Assembly (NCBI RefSeq): GCF_033439725.1
Contig: NW_026944389.1
Span: forward strand, 1,922,001-1,986,000
From: Neurospora tetraspora
Taxonomy: Eukaryota > Ascomycota > Sordariomycetes > Sordariales > Sordariaceae
Direction of reading: 5' to 3'
DNA: 64,000 bases
The position numbers were made by a program, and so were the translations under genes. Positions 46,303 to 58,559 of this stretch are shown in pieces. Position 1 is the first letter of the stretch. Every line of letters starts with the position of its first letter. The notes under the pieces were generated by a model that was given only the letters and a program-made list of their open reading frames with translations, made no database searches and was not told the DNA's origin.

Positions 46303-47768
46303 TCAAAACATTTCCCACAAAGGTGGTGGTATCAGCATCTGCCTTGTAGGTGCAGCCCGCCTCTTAGGACCATTGCCGACCTGCTTCAGACCGATATACA
46401 CCACCCTCCTCGCTGGATTTCCGACCGTAACCGACTTGGAGTCCAGCCCATAATAGTCCGAGATGGAGTGCGTGAGCCAACGCCTGGTAATCCTTGGTCA
46501 GTTACACCCAGAAAACTGTGTATCAGATGAACATACTTAAAGGAGGCTCCGCTTTCGTCGTCCCCAAGAGTATCAAGCACCATCCTCGTGTCGGGCAGCA
46601 GTTGGATACCCTTCTCTGTGCCCTTGTCCAACGATGTATTCTTGACCGGCGGTTTACCACCGGCAGCCGCAGCCGCAGACGTCTTCCGCCCAGTAAAGAG
46701 GATTTCTTCCTCATCCGACCCGAGCTCATCACTCTGGTTTCCACTGTCCCGAGCCTTTTGCTGCTGCTGCTCCTTCTTGGCCGCCGCATTCTGTCCGCGT
46801 TGCTGCTGAACAACAAACTCCCTCACCGGCTCCTCCAACACACGGAGCCAGGCCTTGACGGCAGGCGTCTTCTTGGCCGTTGCGCGCAAATCCTTGGGGA
46901 CCTTTCCCACGTCTGCGCGCGTCTTGGCAACAGACGACGAGACCACCAAGGAAACAGCCGTGGTGTGGCCACCCGGCTGGTGGCTGGTGGCAGTAACGGT
47001 CTTTTTGCGATGCACGGCAAAGGCGGCCTTGCGCTCCTCGACGCGCTCGCGCAGCCCCTTGTCCCAGTACTGCGCGAGGTGGTACGGCATGTTATCGTGG
47101 ATGGGATACGTCGGTCCGACTGCCCAGTCCGAAGGCAGCGGCGGTTGTACGTTGGGAACTCCAACAAGACGGTCTGTGGAAAGAGAGTAATTCAAAAATC
47201 GGTCCCCACCGCAGCAGGGCAGGGAACCGAATGATTGACTTGATTAGCTTGTTCCCAAACTCCAAGCGTGCAACGCGGATTGTGACGAGTGGGAACTAGA
47301 GGACTTGAATAGTCCTGGCACTAGCCCGATGAACAAGGGGGGTGAGTAATTACCATTCTCCCAACGCCGTCGCTGCCTGCTACCTTCCTTGCCCTTCAAC
47401 ACAGCCTCGCGCCTCTTCATGCTGTCCCGGCGCGAAGGAGGTCGGCGCGGCGGCGTGACATTTGCGGCATATGTATCGTCGCCATCGTCAAACACCACAT
47501 TGCGCAGCTTCAAAGCGGGATCGGTCGGGCCTGCGCTGCGCGCATTGTCGGCGATCCTCAAGGACTCGAGGGCAGCGACGGTCCAGGCTTCGATATCAAC
47601 GGCGGCAGTCGAGACATTGGAGATGGTCGACTGATTCACGGGAACTGGAATTGGCTGCGGCACAATGAGCTCTGCTGGTTGTTGAGGCTGCGGGTGGTGC
47701 AACCCCTCGTCATAGTCATCGTCGCTGTCGTGGTGGCCAACAGGTCCGGCGAGCTTTGTGATAGCCAT
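46303..47768 (-). CDS. R3H-domain protein with R3H-associated N-terminal region (410 aa)
   Basis: R3H domains bind single-stranded nucleic acid. Model: exon 1 47768..47354, intron 47353..47174, exon 2 47173..46537, intron 46536..46484, exon 3 46483..46303. Joining exon 1 to 2 gives RRRWENDRLVGVPNVQPPLP, followed by YPIHDNMPYHLAQYWDKGL, which I recognise as the R3H-associated N-terminal domain. LKAWLRVLEEP-type sequence (VKAWLRVLEEPVREFV) and an acidic/Gln linker follow. The last intron joins GASFK to RWLTHSISDYYGLDSKSVTV, the R3H signature (Arg-x3-His...Tyr-Gly-Leu), ending VVYIGLKQVGNGPKRRAA. A model that stops in exon 2 would lose the R3H domain. Cellular role unknown; RNA binding is inferred from the domain. 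Confidence 0.83.
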
Positions 47769-48688
47769 CGGGATCGAAGTTGGCAGTGGCCAGCCAAGGA
47801 ATGTTTCTACCGCAGTAGGTGTTTGTCCGTCGGTCGCACCCGGCGGTCTATAAAATATTTTTGAACCCGAGAGTGTCGCCTCGCACCGCGTAAAGTGGTT
47901 GACCGTCGAGAATATTGGCAGGAGCTTGCGTGGGGGCCGGGAGACTTTCCAGTGCGTTAACGGCGAAAAGTGGAGATGCAGGTCCGGGCTGCTCAAGCTT
48001 ATCAGTGGGTCCAAATCACTAACATGAACCTCAAGGCGGTACGTACTGTAATCGATCGGTAATGGCGACAAAGACCAAAGATTGATATTTGGACCGAGAA
48101 AGGGCAAGATTTAGCTGGTCAATAGGGCTAATAGGTGAATCGAGATCAAGCTCCAGAGGTTTGGTCCGATAAAGAAAAATGCAAGCGGAGGTTTCAGAGT
48201 AAAAAATCCGTTGTTTGGGCTCAGCTATATGCCCATGGGATTTTAAGTCATTCCCATGTTGATTTCCGGTATGACACTTTCCGATGATTCATACAGTAGC
48301 TGTTGGGACAGGCGTCGAACTCAGACATCACGCTACACTGCCCTCTTTGTAATGAATGGAAGCATATACTCACCCCATACCGAGAACCATACATCGGGGT
48401 GGTCAGCCACAGTGATGTGTAAAGCTACATACCAGTGAGAGTGTGAATGGAGGTCCACGGGGCATTCATGGGTATATCTTCATATATCAAACAATCATCA
48501 AGCTCGAACGCTAAAGTGAATTACCAACAAAACAGCTCCATCCGTCTGTCCCGAGCAGTCAACGCCTTTATGCACATGAGTGAAACCGACGTGAAGAAAC
48601 AAGGAATGGGTCCCTGACAGAATCATGGCTCCGACGCATTCGTCAAAGTCTTCATCGCCCACCGACTAAATCAAGGCTGGGTTCCATC
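47769..48688. other. Intergenic between R3H and PQ-loop genes
   Basis: 920 bp. The R3H frame stays open upstream to 48107, but the extra codons look like leader sequence. Nothing else recognised. Confidence 0.45.
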
Positions 48689-49811
48689 CTAATTCGAGCC
48701 CGAGTTACCAATCCCGCCTGACTTGAGCAATGGGGTAGTCTCAGCAGCAGCATCACTATCCTGCCGGTCCATAATAGCCTGCAACTGTTCCTGGCTATTC
48801 GCATAGTGTTCAGGATGCGAGGTGAACCGACCAGGCGTGTCGTCATCGAAGCCATTAGCATACAGATGCGAAGGCGTCTGGGTCCCGAGCGGCGTCTTAG
48901 ACAGCTCCTTGCGCGCCTGGATCTCGTAGTAGATGGCCATGTAAAGCAGCAAGCCTTGCATCGTCGCGGTCAACACAAAAATGCCCCATGAGCTCCATCC
49001 AGCCCAACCTAGCCGCGCAAACAGGCTGCCTGCGAAGACGAATCCGCCCGGGGTCTGGATGCACATCATTGGGATGCTCAGGCTGCCGACGTGCTTGAGG
49101 TGGTAGGTGGTCCAGATCTGAGGGATGTACTGGACAGCGGCGAGAAGAGCGGCCATGACGCCGAGCACGTTTGCCCAGATGGCGAGCTTGTCGTGGGCGA
49201 TGGTGCTCAGAATACCCGTGACGACAATGACTGCCAGGCCGTGCAGCAGGGTGAGAGATGCCACCAGTAGAGCCGTCTGCCACCTAGGCTGTTCTTCGAC
49301 AAGCGCCGCCTCGTTGTCTGGGTCCTCGACGGGGTTGTATCGGAAGAAAACCAAAAAGAGAACAAAACTGAAGGTGGAAACGTTAGTAAAAAAAAATAAT
49401 AGCGCCGCGATAGGGGATACTAACATAAACGTAAAGCATAACCATTGAACTCCCAGTTGCGCGATACCGAGTAGGCCAGCTACGCAGTGGAAAGTCTCAA
49501 TCTCTTTGCAGCAAGCGATATCCTGGCGAGACTTGGGCAACAGGAGGATGTTGGCAAACGCAGAAGTTGCCGATGTTGTCCCCAGCAGAACGAAGTAGGG
49601 CGATATCCCTTCCGATGTGCCTCTTGAGATGATGCGAGCATGTTGTGGCAGGTAGCTGATGAGCATGCCAATGACAAGGACACTACATAAGTCAGTACAT
49701 ATTCTTCCTATAGGAGTTCAACATTGCGGTTTCCTACATGGAAACTATTAGGTTGACGACACTTATCTCGCGGAGGTCCTGGCAGACGTCCCCCTGCAGG
49801 AAGGACTCCAT
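48689..49811 (-). CDS. PQ-loop repeat membrane protein (SLC66 family type), 336 aa
   Basis: PQ-loop proteins are seven-helix membrane proteins, several of which export amino acids from vacuoles or lysosomes. Model: exon 1 49811..49738, intron 49737..49683, exon 2 49682..49425, intron 49424..49368 (open in frame), exon 3 49367..48689. Two PQ motifs are seen: SYLPQHARIISRGTSEGIS (Pro37-Gln38) and QYIPQIWTTYHLKHVGSLSI (Pro193-Gln194). Hydrophobic helices lie between and around them (VVNLIVSIVLVIG, TALLVASLTLLHGLAVIVV, GIFVLTATMQGLLLYMAIYY). The C-terminal tail is acidic and Ser-rich and contains TTPLLKSGG, a dileucine-like ending seen in vacuolar and lysosomal proteins. The substrate cannot be told. 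Removing the middle intron gives LCFTFI-FVLFLVFFRY. Confidence 0.85.
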
Positions 49812-50526
49812 GGTGAAGGCTCGGTAGATGGAACAATGGGTTAAACTCGGAAATAAATCGAGGATAATCGATGACTTTCTGACCTCGTAGGCAACGGTCG
49901 CGATAACTCTCTTTTATGTTTAAATCAGATGGTAGAAGTCGGTGTGGTGATGGAGCGATGGAGAAGAGATGGACAACACGCTCGCGTCGTCATCCCGTCA
50001 GGCGGAAGCAGCTCCCATGCATGCCAAGCCTGAGGTGGTCAAAGAGGTCCTCACTGCAGCAACTGAAACTCGGGAAAGCTCCAGTTGCCTGCCGCCGTCT
50101 GTGCGCTAGTGCCGCAAAGGGGTGGGTCAAGCGGACGGCTGACCAGCCTGTTAGAGTTTTCATTGCTCTCAAGTACATCGGCTGCAGAATATGACGTTGC
50201 GATACTTTCACTTTCAAGATCTCTAACATCAGCCCTACATGCGGTTGTTTGCTGAAGTTGAAGCTTCTTTGAATTGAGCTCCAGTGCTCTTGCAACTCCA
50301 ACGTTGTCACTCACTCAAAATCACACAACTTTAGCTACGCGTTTGTGGTTTCCAGCAGTAAAAGGATTCATAGATCGCGGGATAAAGATAAAATTTGAAG
50401 ACTGCGGCAGGAGATTCCTGCCAGGACAAGTTTTGCATTTCCTGAAAAGCAGAAAGTCAGCCAGAAACACCACAGCTCCGTAGTCGCCATCAACATCACA
50501 ACTTACACCAGACCTGGAAAACAATA
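49812..50526. other. Intergenic: divergent promoters of PQ-loop and WRAP53-like genes
   Basis: 715 bp between two divergent start codons. No repeat, RNA or extra gene seen. Confidence 0.5.
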
Positions 50527-52113
50527 ATGGAGAAGCCCTCTCTCAACCTCGTGGCCACGTCCACGAAGCCAGATGGTCTATTTCCATCAGCACTTAGAAA
50601 GACCACAAATAATTCTCTGCCATCTGGTCAAACAGACTCATTCTTCAAAAGTGTCCAATGGCAAGTCATCACCCCCCCAAACCCTCCATCATATTCCTCA
50701 ACAACTCACTAACAACCCATCAAACCTACCAGGTCCGCAGACGGCACAACCCTCTTCACCTCCTCCTCCTCCAACCGGATCAACACCTTCGTCCTCCCCT
50801 CCACCCTCCTCGCACCTCGCGATGATGACTCTCCCCTCACCCTCACCCCCCAAGGCACACTCTACCTCCCCGAACCCACCGCAGCCATCGCTCCCTGCCC
50901 TTACTTCGCCCTCGAACAGCCCTCAACACAGTGCATCCTAACCGCCAGCACCGACCACCCAATCCATTTACACCACGCCTTTCCTCAGCCACCACCGCCA
51001 TCAGATCCATCTGATGATGATGATGACTTCGACCTCTCAACATATCAACAACAACCAAAACCCCTCGCCACTTTCCGTCTAATCCACACCGAAACCGAGC
51101 GCTACCTCCCCATCACCTCCCTCCTCTGGTCCTACCCGGGTACTCACTTCCTCGCGGGCTCCACCAACTGCCTTTCGCTCTTCGACGTCTCCCGACCCGA
51201 CTTGGGACTCCCCTCCGACACCCCGCTACTAACCATCAAAACCACGGGCCCTCAACACAAATCCGGAAACGGAGCCAGAGTGGTGGGGATGAAAGGCACA
51301 GTCTCCGCGCTGGCGATGCAGCCTCTTAGCAACGGTAATTATGGCAGTGGAGGGAACGTGGTAAGCGCCGGAACGTGGACGAGGAATTTGGGGTTGTATG
51401 ATCTCCATCGGGCGGGAGCGTGCGTGGCTACTTGGAATGTGTCGCAGGCTGCTTCCCTAGCGGGAGTGGGAGGGAGGGGGGTGTTGCAGACGGTTTGGAG
51501 TCCGTGTGGACGGTATCTGGTGGTGAATGAGCGGGAGTCGAGCGGGTTGTTGGTGTATGATTTGAGGGGGACGCATCGGTTGTTGGCGTGTTTGCAGGGA
51601 AGGGATGGAGAGACGAATCAGCGGTTGAGTTGTGATGTTTTTCCGGGGACGAATGAAGAAGTGGGTGGGTTTGAGGTGTGGGCGGGGACGAGGGAGGGGA
51701 AGGTGGTGGTTTGGGAAGGGGTTGGGATGAGGGAGGGGAGTGTTGAGCCGAGTTATGATTTTGAGGTGCATGCGAAGGGGTCGGCGGTGGGCGGGACGGC
51801 GATGCATATGAGCGGGTCGGTGTTGGCTACTTGTTCGGGGTCGTGGAAGTTTCCGGATGATGATGATGATGATTCGAGTTCTGGTTCGGATTCGGAGTCT
51901 CATTCTGATTCTGACGACGTCGAGTCTGGAACCTCCAGCAGTGAGAGTGACTCGGAGGAAGAGCAGGGTAGGGCATCACAGCAACGACGGGGCAGAGCCA
52001 GGCCACCTCCGGCGATGGTTGAAGAGACGAGTCTGAAGGTATGGAGTATCGGTGCAGGTAACATGGCCGAGAGCGGCCATCAGGAGGAGGTTAATGAGCC
52101 TTACGAGACGTGA
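50527..52113 (+). CDS. WRAP53/TCAB1-type WD40 protein (Swt21 relative) with a GC-AG intron
   Basis: Animal WRAP53/TCAB1 guides scaRNAs and telomerase RNA to Cajal bodies; yeast Swt21 is linked to pre-mRNA splicing. Model: exon 1 50527..50660, intron 50661..50732, exon 2 50733..52113; 504 aa. The join FFKSVQ-W-SADGTTLFTSSSSN is the family's typical first WD repeat. APCPYFALEQPSTQ, TDHPIHLHHAF, RLIHTETERYLPITSLLW, THFLAGSTNCLSLFDVSRP, GTVSALAMQP and LLVYDLRGTHRLLACLQGR follow the same family order. The intron donor is GCAAGT, not GT; no GT donor nearby keeps the frame, and the acceptor CTACCAG and branch point CTAAC are normal. The C-terminus carries an acidic Asp/Ser/Glu run. The first in-frame ATG of exon 2 alone (51202) would drop half the propeller. 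Confidence 0.82.
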
Positions 52114-52343
52114 ACTTGCAAAGCCATAGCGCTGGAGATATCCCGGTTCATTGGTATGTCACCACTTTGTTCACTTGTGCCTTCATTTCGTCAGAAAGCT
52201 AACTCTGTCACTTAGCTGCTTTGTGGCAGGTCGTGCTTGGTAGCCGGTCTCAGATGGCAGTCCATTATGCGTGTCTTTTCAAGTGAATATAACCAGCAAA
52301 TGTGAGTGCCCTGGTCCTTCATGTTGTCAGCCATGCCCCCTCA

Positions 52344-55300
52344 TCACTCCCATGGCGAAGAATCTTGGCCAAACCCATCAGAGAATTGCTCCATAGCGTG
52401 ATCTGGACCTAAGCCGCCCGAGAATTCGAAATCATCACTGAATACGTCAACAACCTCCTTATCCTGACCCAACCCGCCGTTGTCTACCTCTATCACGTTT
52501 CCGTCTCCCCACGGGTCATCGACCACAGCGCTCACCCTATCCAGAAGCTTCCTCCCACCAAATATCTCCGCAAACTTCTCAGCCCTCTCGTCTCTCGACA
52601 TCATTAGGAAGGCCGGCAAGCCGTATAACTTACCCTCCTTACCACCGATCGCAACCTCTTCATCAGGAACCTTGAGCATCCCAAGAACGACTTGTGCAGC
52701 AAACACATTCATCCCCGCTCTTCGCAGAAATAACTCCCAGCCCGTTTCCACAGGCAGCAGTATGCTCTGCCACTCTTGAGCTTCCGTTCCATAATTGCAT
52801 ACCATGGCTGCCACCCACTTGGCCAGCGTCTCGGTGCCTCCGCCAACATAAAAGACCATCACGTCAGTCTGCGCCTGTAGCCCACCTGCGAAGCACTGGA
52901 ACTCGGCGAGGGCTTTGGCATCGGATTGGGAGAGCGGGTTCATGGTCTCGCTGTGTTTGTTTCCCTCTGAGATGAAAACGATAAGCCGTTCATGGCGCTT
53001 TGCTACGTTCTCGACCACGTTGCGGAAGGTCGGCTGTTGTTGTTGTTGGCCTGGGGCTGCCGGGAGTGGTTTCTGTCTCAGCTTCACCATGGTCGTGACC
53101 ATGATCCCTGTGGCTGGGGACAAGACGAAGTCAGCTTCGTCGCAGCTTGGCTGCTTGCTACCGGGGACCACATTTTCTGGTCTGAGCCTCTCGTAGTCAC
53201 GTACGATGAGGTCAATATCCGGGAGCAGCTTCTCCAGATGGCTCGTGACAATAGTGGATACTGCAGCTGACACGATTATCCGAGGCGGGGTTTTGGGAGG
53301 GACAATATCCGGGGAAAGAGCAGGAATGGCCACCGGCACAGGTTGGATCTCGGGTTGCGTGGGCTTTGTGTTGGGGACGGCTGCAACTTCTGGCTGCGGC
53401 AGCGCCGGCCGGCTGAAGAAGCGGCTGTGGCTGAGCTTAGCCTTCTTTGGCATGTTCATCTCGACAAAGTTTTCGACCAGTGAGCTGAAATCCGTATACT
53501 CGTTTTCAAAACCCTTCAGTACGTTTGTTGAACTTGGGGTGTCATGGTTGGCGTTTTCCATGACCTGGATCAGGGGCCCGGTAACTGGTGACGACTGTCG
53601 TTGGATAAGGTCAAGTTGTCTCTTCTTTCCACGCAGAAGGCTTGTCAGGTCTTGAGATTTCAACATTGCAAGAGGGGACGGCGACATATTCAGCCTGGTC
53701 TTTACATCCATAGCTTCTTGAGCCTGACAGGCCTGGGATGACCTACTGCAAGGACGGGCTGTCTTGGTGCTCGTGCTTGAGAGAACCAACTCCTTTGATG
53801 GGGGGACACTGGGTTCCCTTAGTCTCTCCTCAAGGAGTTCGTCTTCGTCATCTCCGATTCTACGCAGGAACAACAGTCTGGGTTCTTTGTTGACGAAATC
53901 GGCACTTGTTGGTATCTCCCCTTCCCACGGTTCCTCCAGGAAGAAAGCAAGAACGCTTGGGACGACCTCAATTGCTTCTGATACCAATTGCTTCTCCGCC
54001 ATGTGGGCTAAGGGTACCCATACCATTCTCTGCTCCTTGATGTTGTCCTTTTTCCACTTCAGGCCCTTCCAGTCAACGTCGGTTGTTTTCCGTATCCATT
54101 CAAACATGACCTGGGGAGTCCAAAGCTGTTCGTCCCATTCACGGACAGGGATGGAGAAATCCATAACTGGAGCAGTGACTCGTGTCGTTGCATCGAGTGG
54201 CTGAAGTTGCTCCTGCTCGACAGAGCGCATCACGGTTGTTGCGGTGGCTTCAAAGAAGTCGATCAGTTGTCCATCCAATATAGCTTCTTCATCTGGGATT
54301 GTGTCGCCGGTCATGAGGTGTTTGGCGTTTTCCAGATCCTCAGGGAGCAGGACGCGAGAAGGGGCGTTGCCCGCAAGAACGAGGCTATCATCTGGCAACA
54401 GAGGTACTTCTACCTTGAAGTCACGAGGTACCAGTTCCGGGGAAGATGAAGATGACTTGGGCACTGAGAATTCCCCGGCTCTTATCATTCCCGATATGTC
54501 GATATCATCGTATCTGTCCGGTGACTTGGGCTGCTGGGAGGCAATGGCACTCCAAAAGTCATTGTCCTTGGAGAGGATCTTTCCTTCTACCGCCTCTAAC
54601 TCTGCGCTCAACGAAGAGTTTGGGTCGGATAGAATCGGGATCGCACAAGTTTTGTCATCGGGGACGAAATACTCTGTTTCGGGGTGTGTTCGAGGGCTCA
54701 ACGGAGGGGTTACATGCTCTACACGGTTCAGCTAAGTCATGTCAGCTCATGTTCTTCCGCGTAACTAACGGATAATTACTGGTGTGTTACATACCCCGGT
54801 GTATGTTGAGATACTTTCCATAAGGTCACGCTGCTCATCGTCACTCCAGTCTGCCTTGAGACTCTGGACCAAGAACATCAGTGTGTCCTTGGTGACTTCG
54901 ATTGTCTCCTTGGAAAGACTCTTCATAAGTGCCTCGTCGCCTTTCCGCGCGCTTTCAGGAAACTCGAGGCCTTCCCCTTGCTCAACATCGACCGGATGCA
55001 ATGGCAGATGATGGTCTGGTAGCGGGACCTTTTGAAACGCCTTGATTCGTCTCTCCAGTCTTCTGCAGTCCGACTGGTGATCACTCCGCAGCGCCGGCTG
55101 TTCGACCTTGAGCTTCCTCAACTCGGTGAAGCACAGTTCCTCCATATGACCTGCTACCTCTCGGTCTGTGCAAGGCTTACAGACTTGTTGAAGGAGTGTA
55201 AGGGACTCTGCTGACACAGACCATTGCTCTGCTTTTCCGAGGATGGGCCGAAAAGCGAGCTCTTCAAGGGGCCTTTTAGATTCGATTAGTTCTCCGAACT

Positions 55301-55520
55301 CGGTCTGGATGAGAGTTGCCGCGATGCAGACATCCCGCTCAAGCAACCCCTTCCATGGATCCAACTTCAAGCTGTCAACGGTCAGGCCGTGGTATCGCGC
55401 ATACTCGTCTGCATCTGGATCATCCGAGATGGATTGATCACAGTCGCTTGTTGCTGTGTACGCATTGCTGGGCAGAGAATCTTCCAAGGAGATCAAATCG
55501 GCGCTGGTCTCAAGGTCCAT
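52344..55520 (-). CDS. Probable ZIP2/SHOC1-type XPF-fold protein (meiotic ZMM candidate), 1037 aa
   Basis: Model: exon 1 55520..54795, intron 54794..54732 (GTATGT...CTTAG), exon 2 54731..52344; 1037 aa. The N-terminal part is acidic and mostly helical (KGLLERDVCIAATLIQTEFG, RRIKAFQKVPLPDHHLPLHP), with FKVEVPLLPDDSLVL near residue 335. The C-terminal third reads as an inactive XPF nuclease fold: PRIIVSAAVSTIV, LLPDIDLIVRDYERL, EADFVLSPATGIMVTTMVKL, RHERLIVFISEG and TDVMVFYVGGGTETLAKW. A helix-hairpin-helix-like end follows (LRRAGMNVFAAQVVLGML, EKFAEIFGGRKLLDRVSAVV). The ERKxxxD catalytic motif is absent, as in Zip2 and SHOC1, which bind branched DNA with Spo16 in meiotic crossing-over. It could instead be an unrelated fungal XPF-like protein. 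Confidence 0.6.
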
Positions 55521-56653
55521 CTTCTGGTCTTGCGATCGTCAACGGTCTCGTCCCCCGGGTATGAATGCTTCTAAAGATCGTGGATGAGTGATGCCGGCGT
55601 GGATAAAGATGTCAGAAAAGCATCATAGATCATGGGATAGAAGCATGCTGTGGCGAGAACTTGGCCACACATGTGTTCACTCTCAACATTTCGAAAACAC
55701 TGTCTCCGCATCTCATTTCGCCGTCTGCGTTTTGCTGGTCGGTGGGAAGTAGCGATGCCTCACACCTTCCTCACTTCCACCATACGTCCTCTGCGCCTTC
55801 CCATTGACGGAGGAAAGAGCAGAGCGGGAGTCCGGCATTTTCCACGTCTCCCACACTTTTGACCTGTGCTCTCGAAATTTCTGACTCTCCACACCAGTCA
55901 GCAAAGTCAATCTCCGACTTGATTCTCTTCGTATCTGGTACAACACGTCACCTTGACGCTGAAGAGATCTCAGGTGCGAATCTTATCGTCGGCAATCCGA
56001 TGAAACGAGCCTTTGCATGTGAGCTCACCAGGCCGAGAAATGTCGGTGTTTCCCCTTGGCTTGGCTTGACCTTACCATCCGCAGCGTTGTCACTCTGGAC
56101 GGCCCGTTGCCGCCGCCAAAGGATCGCCCTCCCGTTTAACATGCCCCAAGCTAAACCCTTCTAGGACAAAAAGTGCAGTCCGCCAGATGCTCTCCCGGAT
56201 CGTCACAACGACAGACACCTCGACCTGCATACGGATCACTTTCCGAGACATGGGCATCTGGAACCCCTCCTTCAATGCTCCTTCACAGGCTTTCCTGCAA
56301 TTCGCGTTGCACGGATTCTCTTGGTTGGTTGGCGCCGCCAGTCAGCCAGTTCAATCAGCACTGTCTTGGATGTGAAGCTCTTGTCTTTTTCTGGATTTGG
56401 TAACACTTTCCCCCAGCTTATCACCCTCGAGCATGTCACCGTACAGCTTCTACGAAAATGGCAATGAAGTGGGAGCTGGGTAAATGGATTATCGAATCTA
56501 CATAACGATAAGAATGGACAATGTGAGAGCGAGACACATGATCTAGATGCTCTCCGGTCCAGTCTCTCTTCCTACAAGCCGTTTGTCTACTTCTTCTCTG
56601 CCTCTGTCATTGATTCCCAGAATTCCTACCGATTCGCGAGACACATCCTCACG
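55521..56653. other. Intergenic: divergent promoters of ZIP2-like and ammonium transporter genes
   Basis: 1.1 kb between divergent start codons. It contains a cluster of GATA-type sites near the transporter (separate entry). Short frames show no known protein. Confidence 0.5.
56417..56512. promoter_or_regulatory. Cluster of three HGATAR-type sites upstream of ammonium transporter
   Basis: TGATAAG on the minus strand (56417-56423), CGATAA on the minus strand (about 56489-56494) and CGATAAG on the plus strand (56506-56512), 140-240 bp before the transporter ATG. Such paired sites bind AreA/NIT2 GATA factors that switch on nitrogen-scavenging genes. Function here is inferred. Confidence 0.5.
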
Positions 56654-58350
56654 ATGCCCGAGATGGCGGTATCACCCGTCCTCGCAGCCTGGGAGGCTTG
56701 CGACAAGACAGACACTCTCTTCGTCCTCATATGCACCGTCATCTGCTGGTCCATTGTACCAACTGTATGAGGCCCCTTCTACCCACACACTCCAGCAAAC
56801 TCGACCAACATACTCACTATTTCTAGTTGACCAACAGGTCGGTATAGCCTACTCAGGATACACATGGAAGCGCAACGCCCTCCACGCCGCCATGCCCTCC
56901 ATCCTCACTATCGTAACTTGTTCGATCCAATGGTTCATCGTCGGATATACACTAGCTTATGGCGAAGGCGGCTGGTTCTTTGGTTCTCTCAAGCACTTCT
57001 TCCACAAGGGTGTGCTTTCCGAGCCGGTTGGGACAATTCCAGCAATTCTGTTCAGCGAGTTCCAGTTGGTATTTGAAGCAACGGTTTGCGCAATTGCTGT
57101 GGGCGGGTTCTGCGAGAGGGGAAGGTTGTTGCCGGTTATTCCGTTCATCTTCGTAGGTATCTCTCGATTAATGACTTGGAAGGCTTTCTAGGGTGGAAAA
57201 AGAAGGATGTGCTAATAACTTTGAAATGTACAGCTATGGGCGACATTCATCTACTGCCCACTGGCCCATATGGTTTGGGGTGGAGGTTTGCTCGGAGAGG
57301 GCTTGGGCGTCTTGGACTTTGCAGGAGGTAAGTCGACTCTCCCAAAGACAGCAACATCCAAATCTCGACTCGAGAGAACGACCGCTAACCAAGACCCCCC
57401 AATCATCCAGGCACCCCCGTCCACGTCTGCTCCGGTGCCACCGCCACCGCCATCAGCATCTACCTCTCCTACCCGCTCTTCCGCTCGCGCAAGTCCGACA
57501 TCCGCACGCCGACTCACATCCGCATCCACCGACCGGGTAACTCTTTCTTCCAGCTGCTCGCTTTGATCATCATCTGGGGCTCCTGGCTCGCCTTCGACGC
57601 CGGCACCACCCTGGCTCTCAACTTCCAGTCCGTCATGGCCCTCTGCGTCACCAACCTGTGCGCTGCCTCGGGCGCCCTGACCTGGAACCTCATGACCTTC
57701 TACGAGACGGGCAAGTGGTCCATTGACTCGACCTTCATGGGCGCCATTTCCGGGCTCGTCATGATCACCCCCTCGGCTGGGTTCATTGATATGCCGACCG
57801 CCTTCTTTTTTGGCATATTTGGCGCCTTGCTGTGTCGTCAGGCGTTGAGGATCAAGTTCACCAAGTTTGCGCAGCACTGGCGGTGGGTCGATAACGGTGA
57901 TACCTTTGCGACGCACTGCATTGGTGGTGTCGCTGCTACCATCATGACGGGGCTGTTTGCGAAGAAGGAGGTGGCGGCGTATGGTGGTGTGGAGGTCGCG
58001 GGTGGTGTGTTTTTTGATGGCAATTTTCGACAGCTTTGGGTGCAGATGGTTGAGGCCATTGTTGGTTTCACTTGGGCGTTTTGCGGGTCGTATATCATTA
58101 TCGCTTTGATCGATTGCGTTCCTGGGTTTGAGGTCTTGGCTGTTGATAAGTAAGTCCCTGCTGTCTGCTTTCTGCCTCTTTTTTTTTTCATGTCACGCTG
58201 GACTCAATGAATACTGACTGATCTTGTGATTACAGAAACATTAGCCAAGGCCTTGATATGAACGAGGTTGAAGAGTTCTTGGGCAATTTGGAGTATCCTG
58301 ATGAGGTTGATTACACTCCTACTTCAAAGGGAAATATTTCTTTGGAATAA
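56654..58350 (+). CDS. Ammonium transporter, Amt/Mep family
   Basis: Imports ammonium across the plasma membrane. Model: exons 56654..56764, 56838..57152, 57234..57327, 57411..58149 and 58236..58350; 457 aa, slightly short for Mep proteins. Key channel features are all present: [20 protein letters not shown] (the two gate Phe positions), [32 protein letters not shown] (D160 and H168 of E. coli AmtB), [16 protein letters not shown], and [10 protein letters not shown] (H318). The SWLAFDAGT loop has Asp where AmtB has Asn. The N-terminal part ([39 protein letters not shown]) is more divergent than usual and lacks the long outer leader. The tail is short and acidic ([16 protein letters not shown]). 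GATA-type sites upstream suggest nitrogen control. The next gene is a convergent zinc-cluster regulator. Confidence 0.9.
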
Positions 58351-58559
58351 AGGCTGGGGTAGTTGGTGAAGAGATTACATCCGAAGGGCTTAATTAAGTA
58401 TTATCGTTGAAAAAAATTATTATTACAGAACCACTTGAGCAGTCCAGAATGAGATTAAGTTTGAACAAACCCGAGGAGCACATAACATCCTCCGAACTCG
58501 AAGGATTTCATGACCTAAGCATGAACTGCGTTGTATAATGGATATTCAAAATATTCCCA

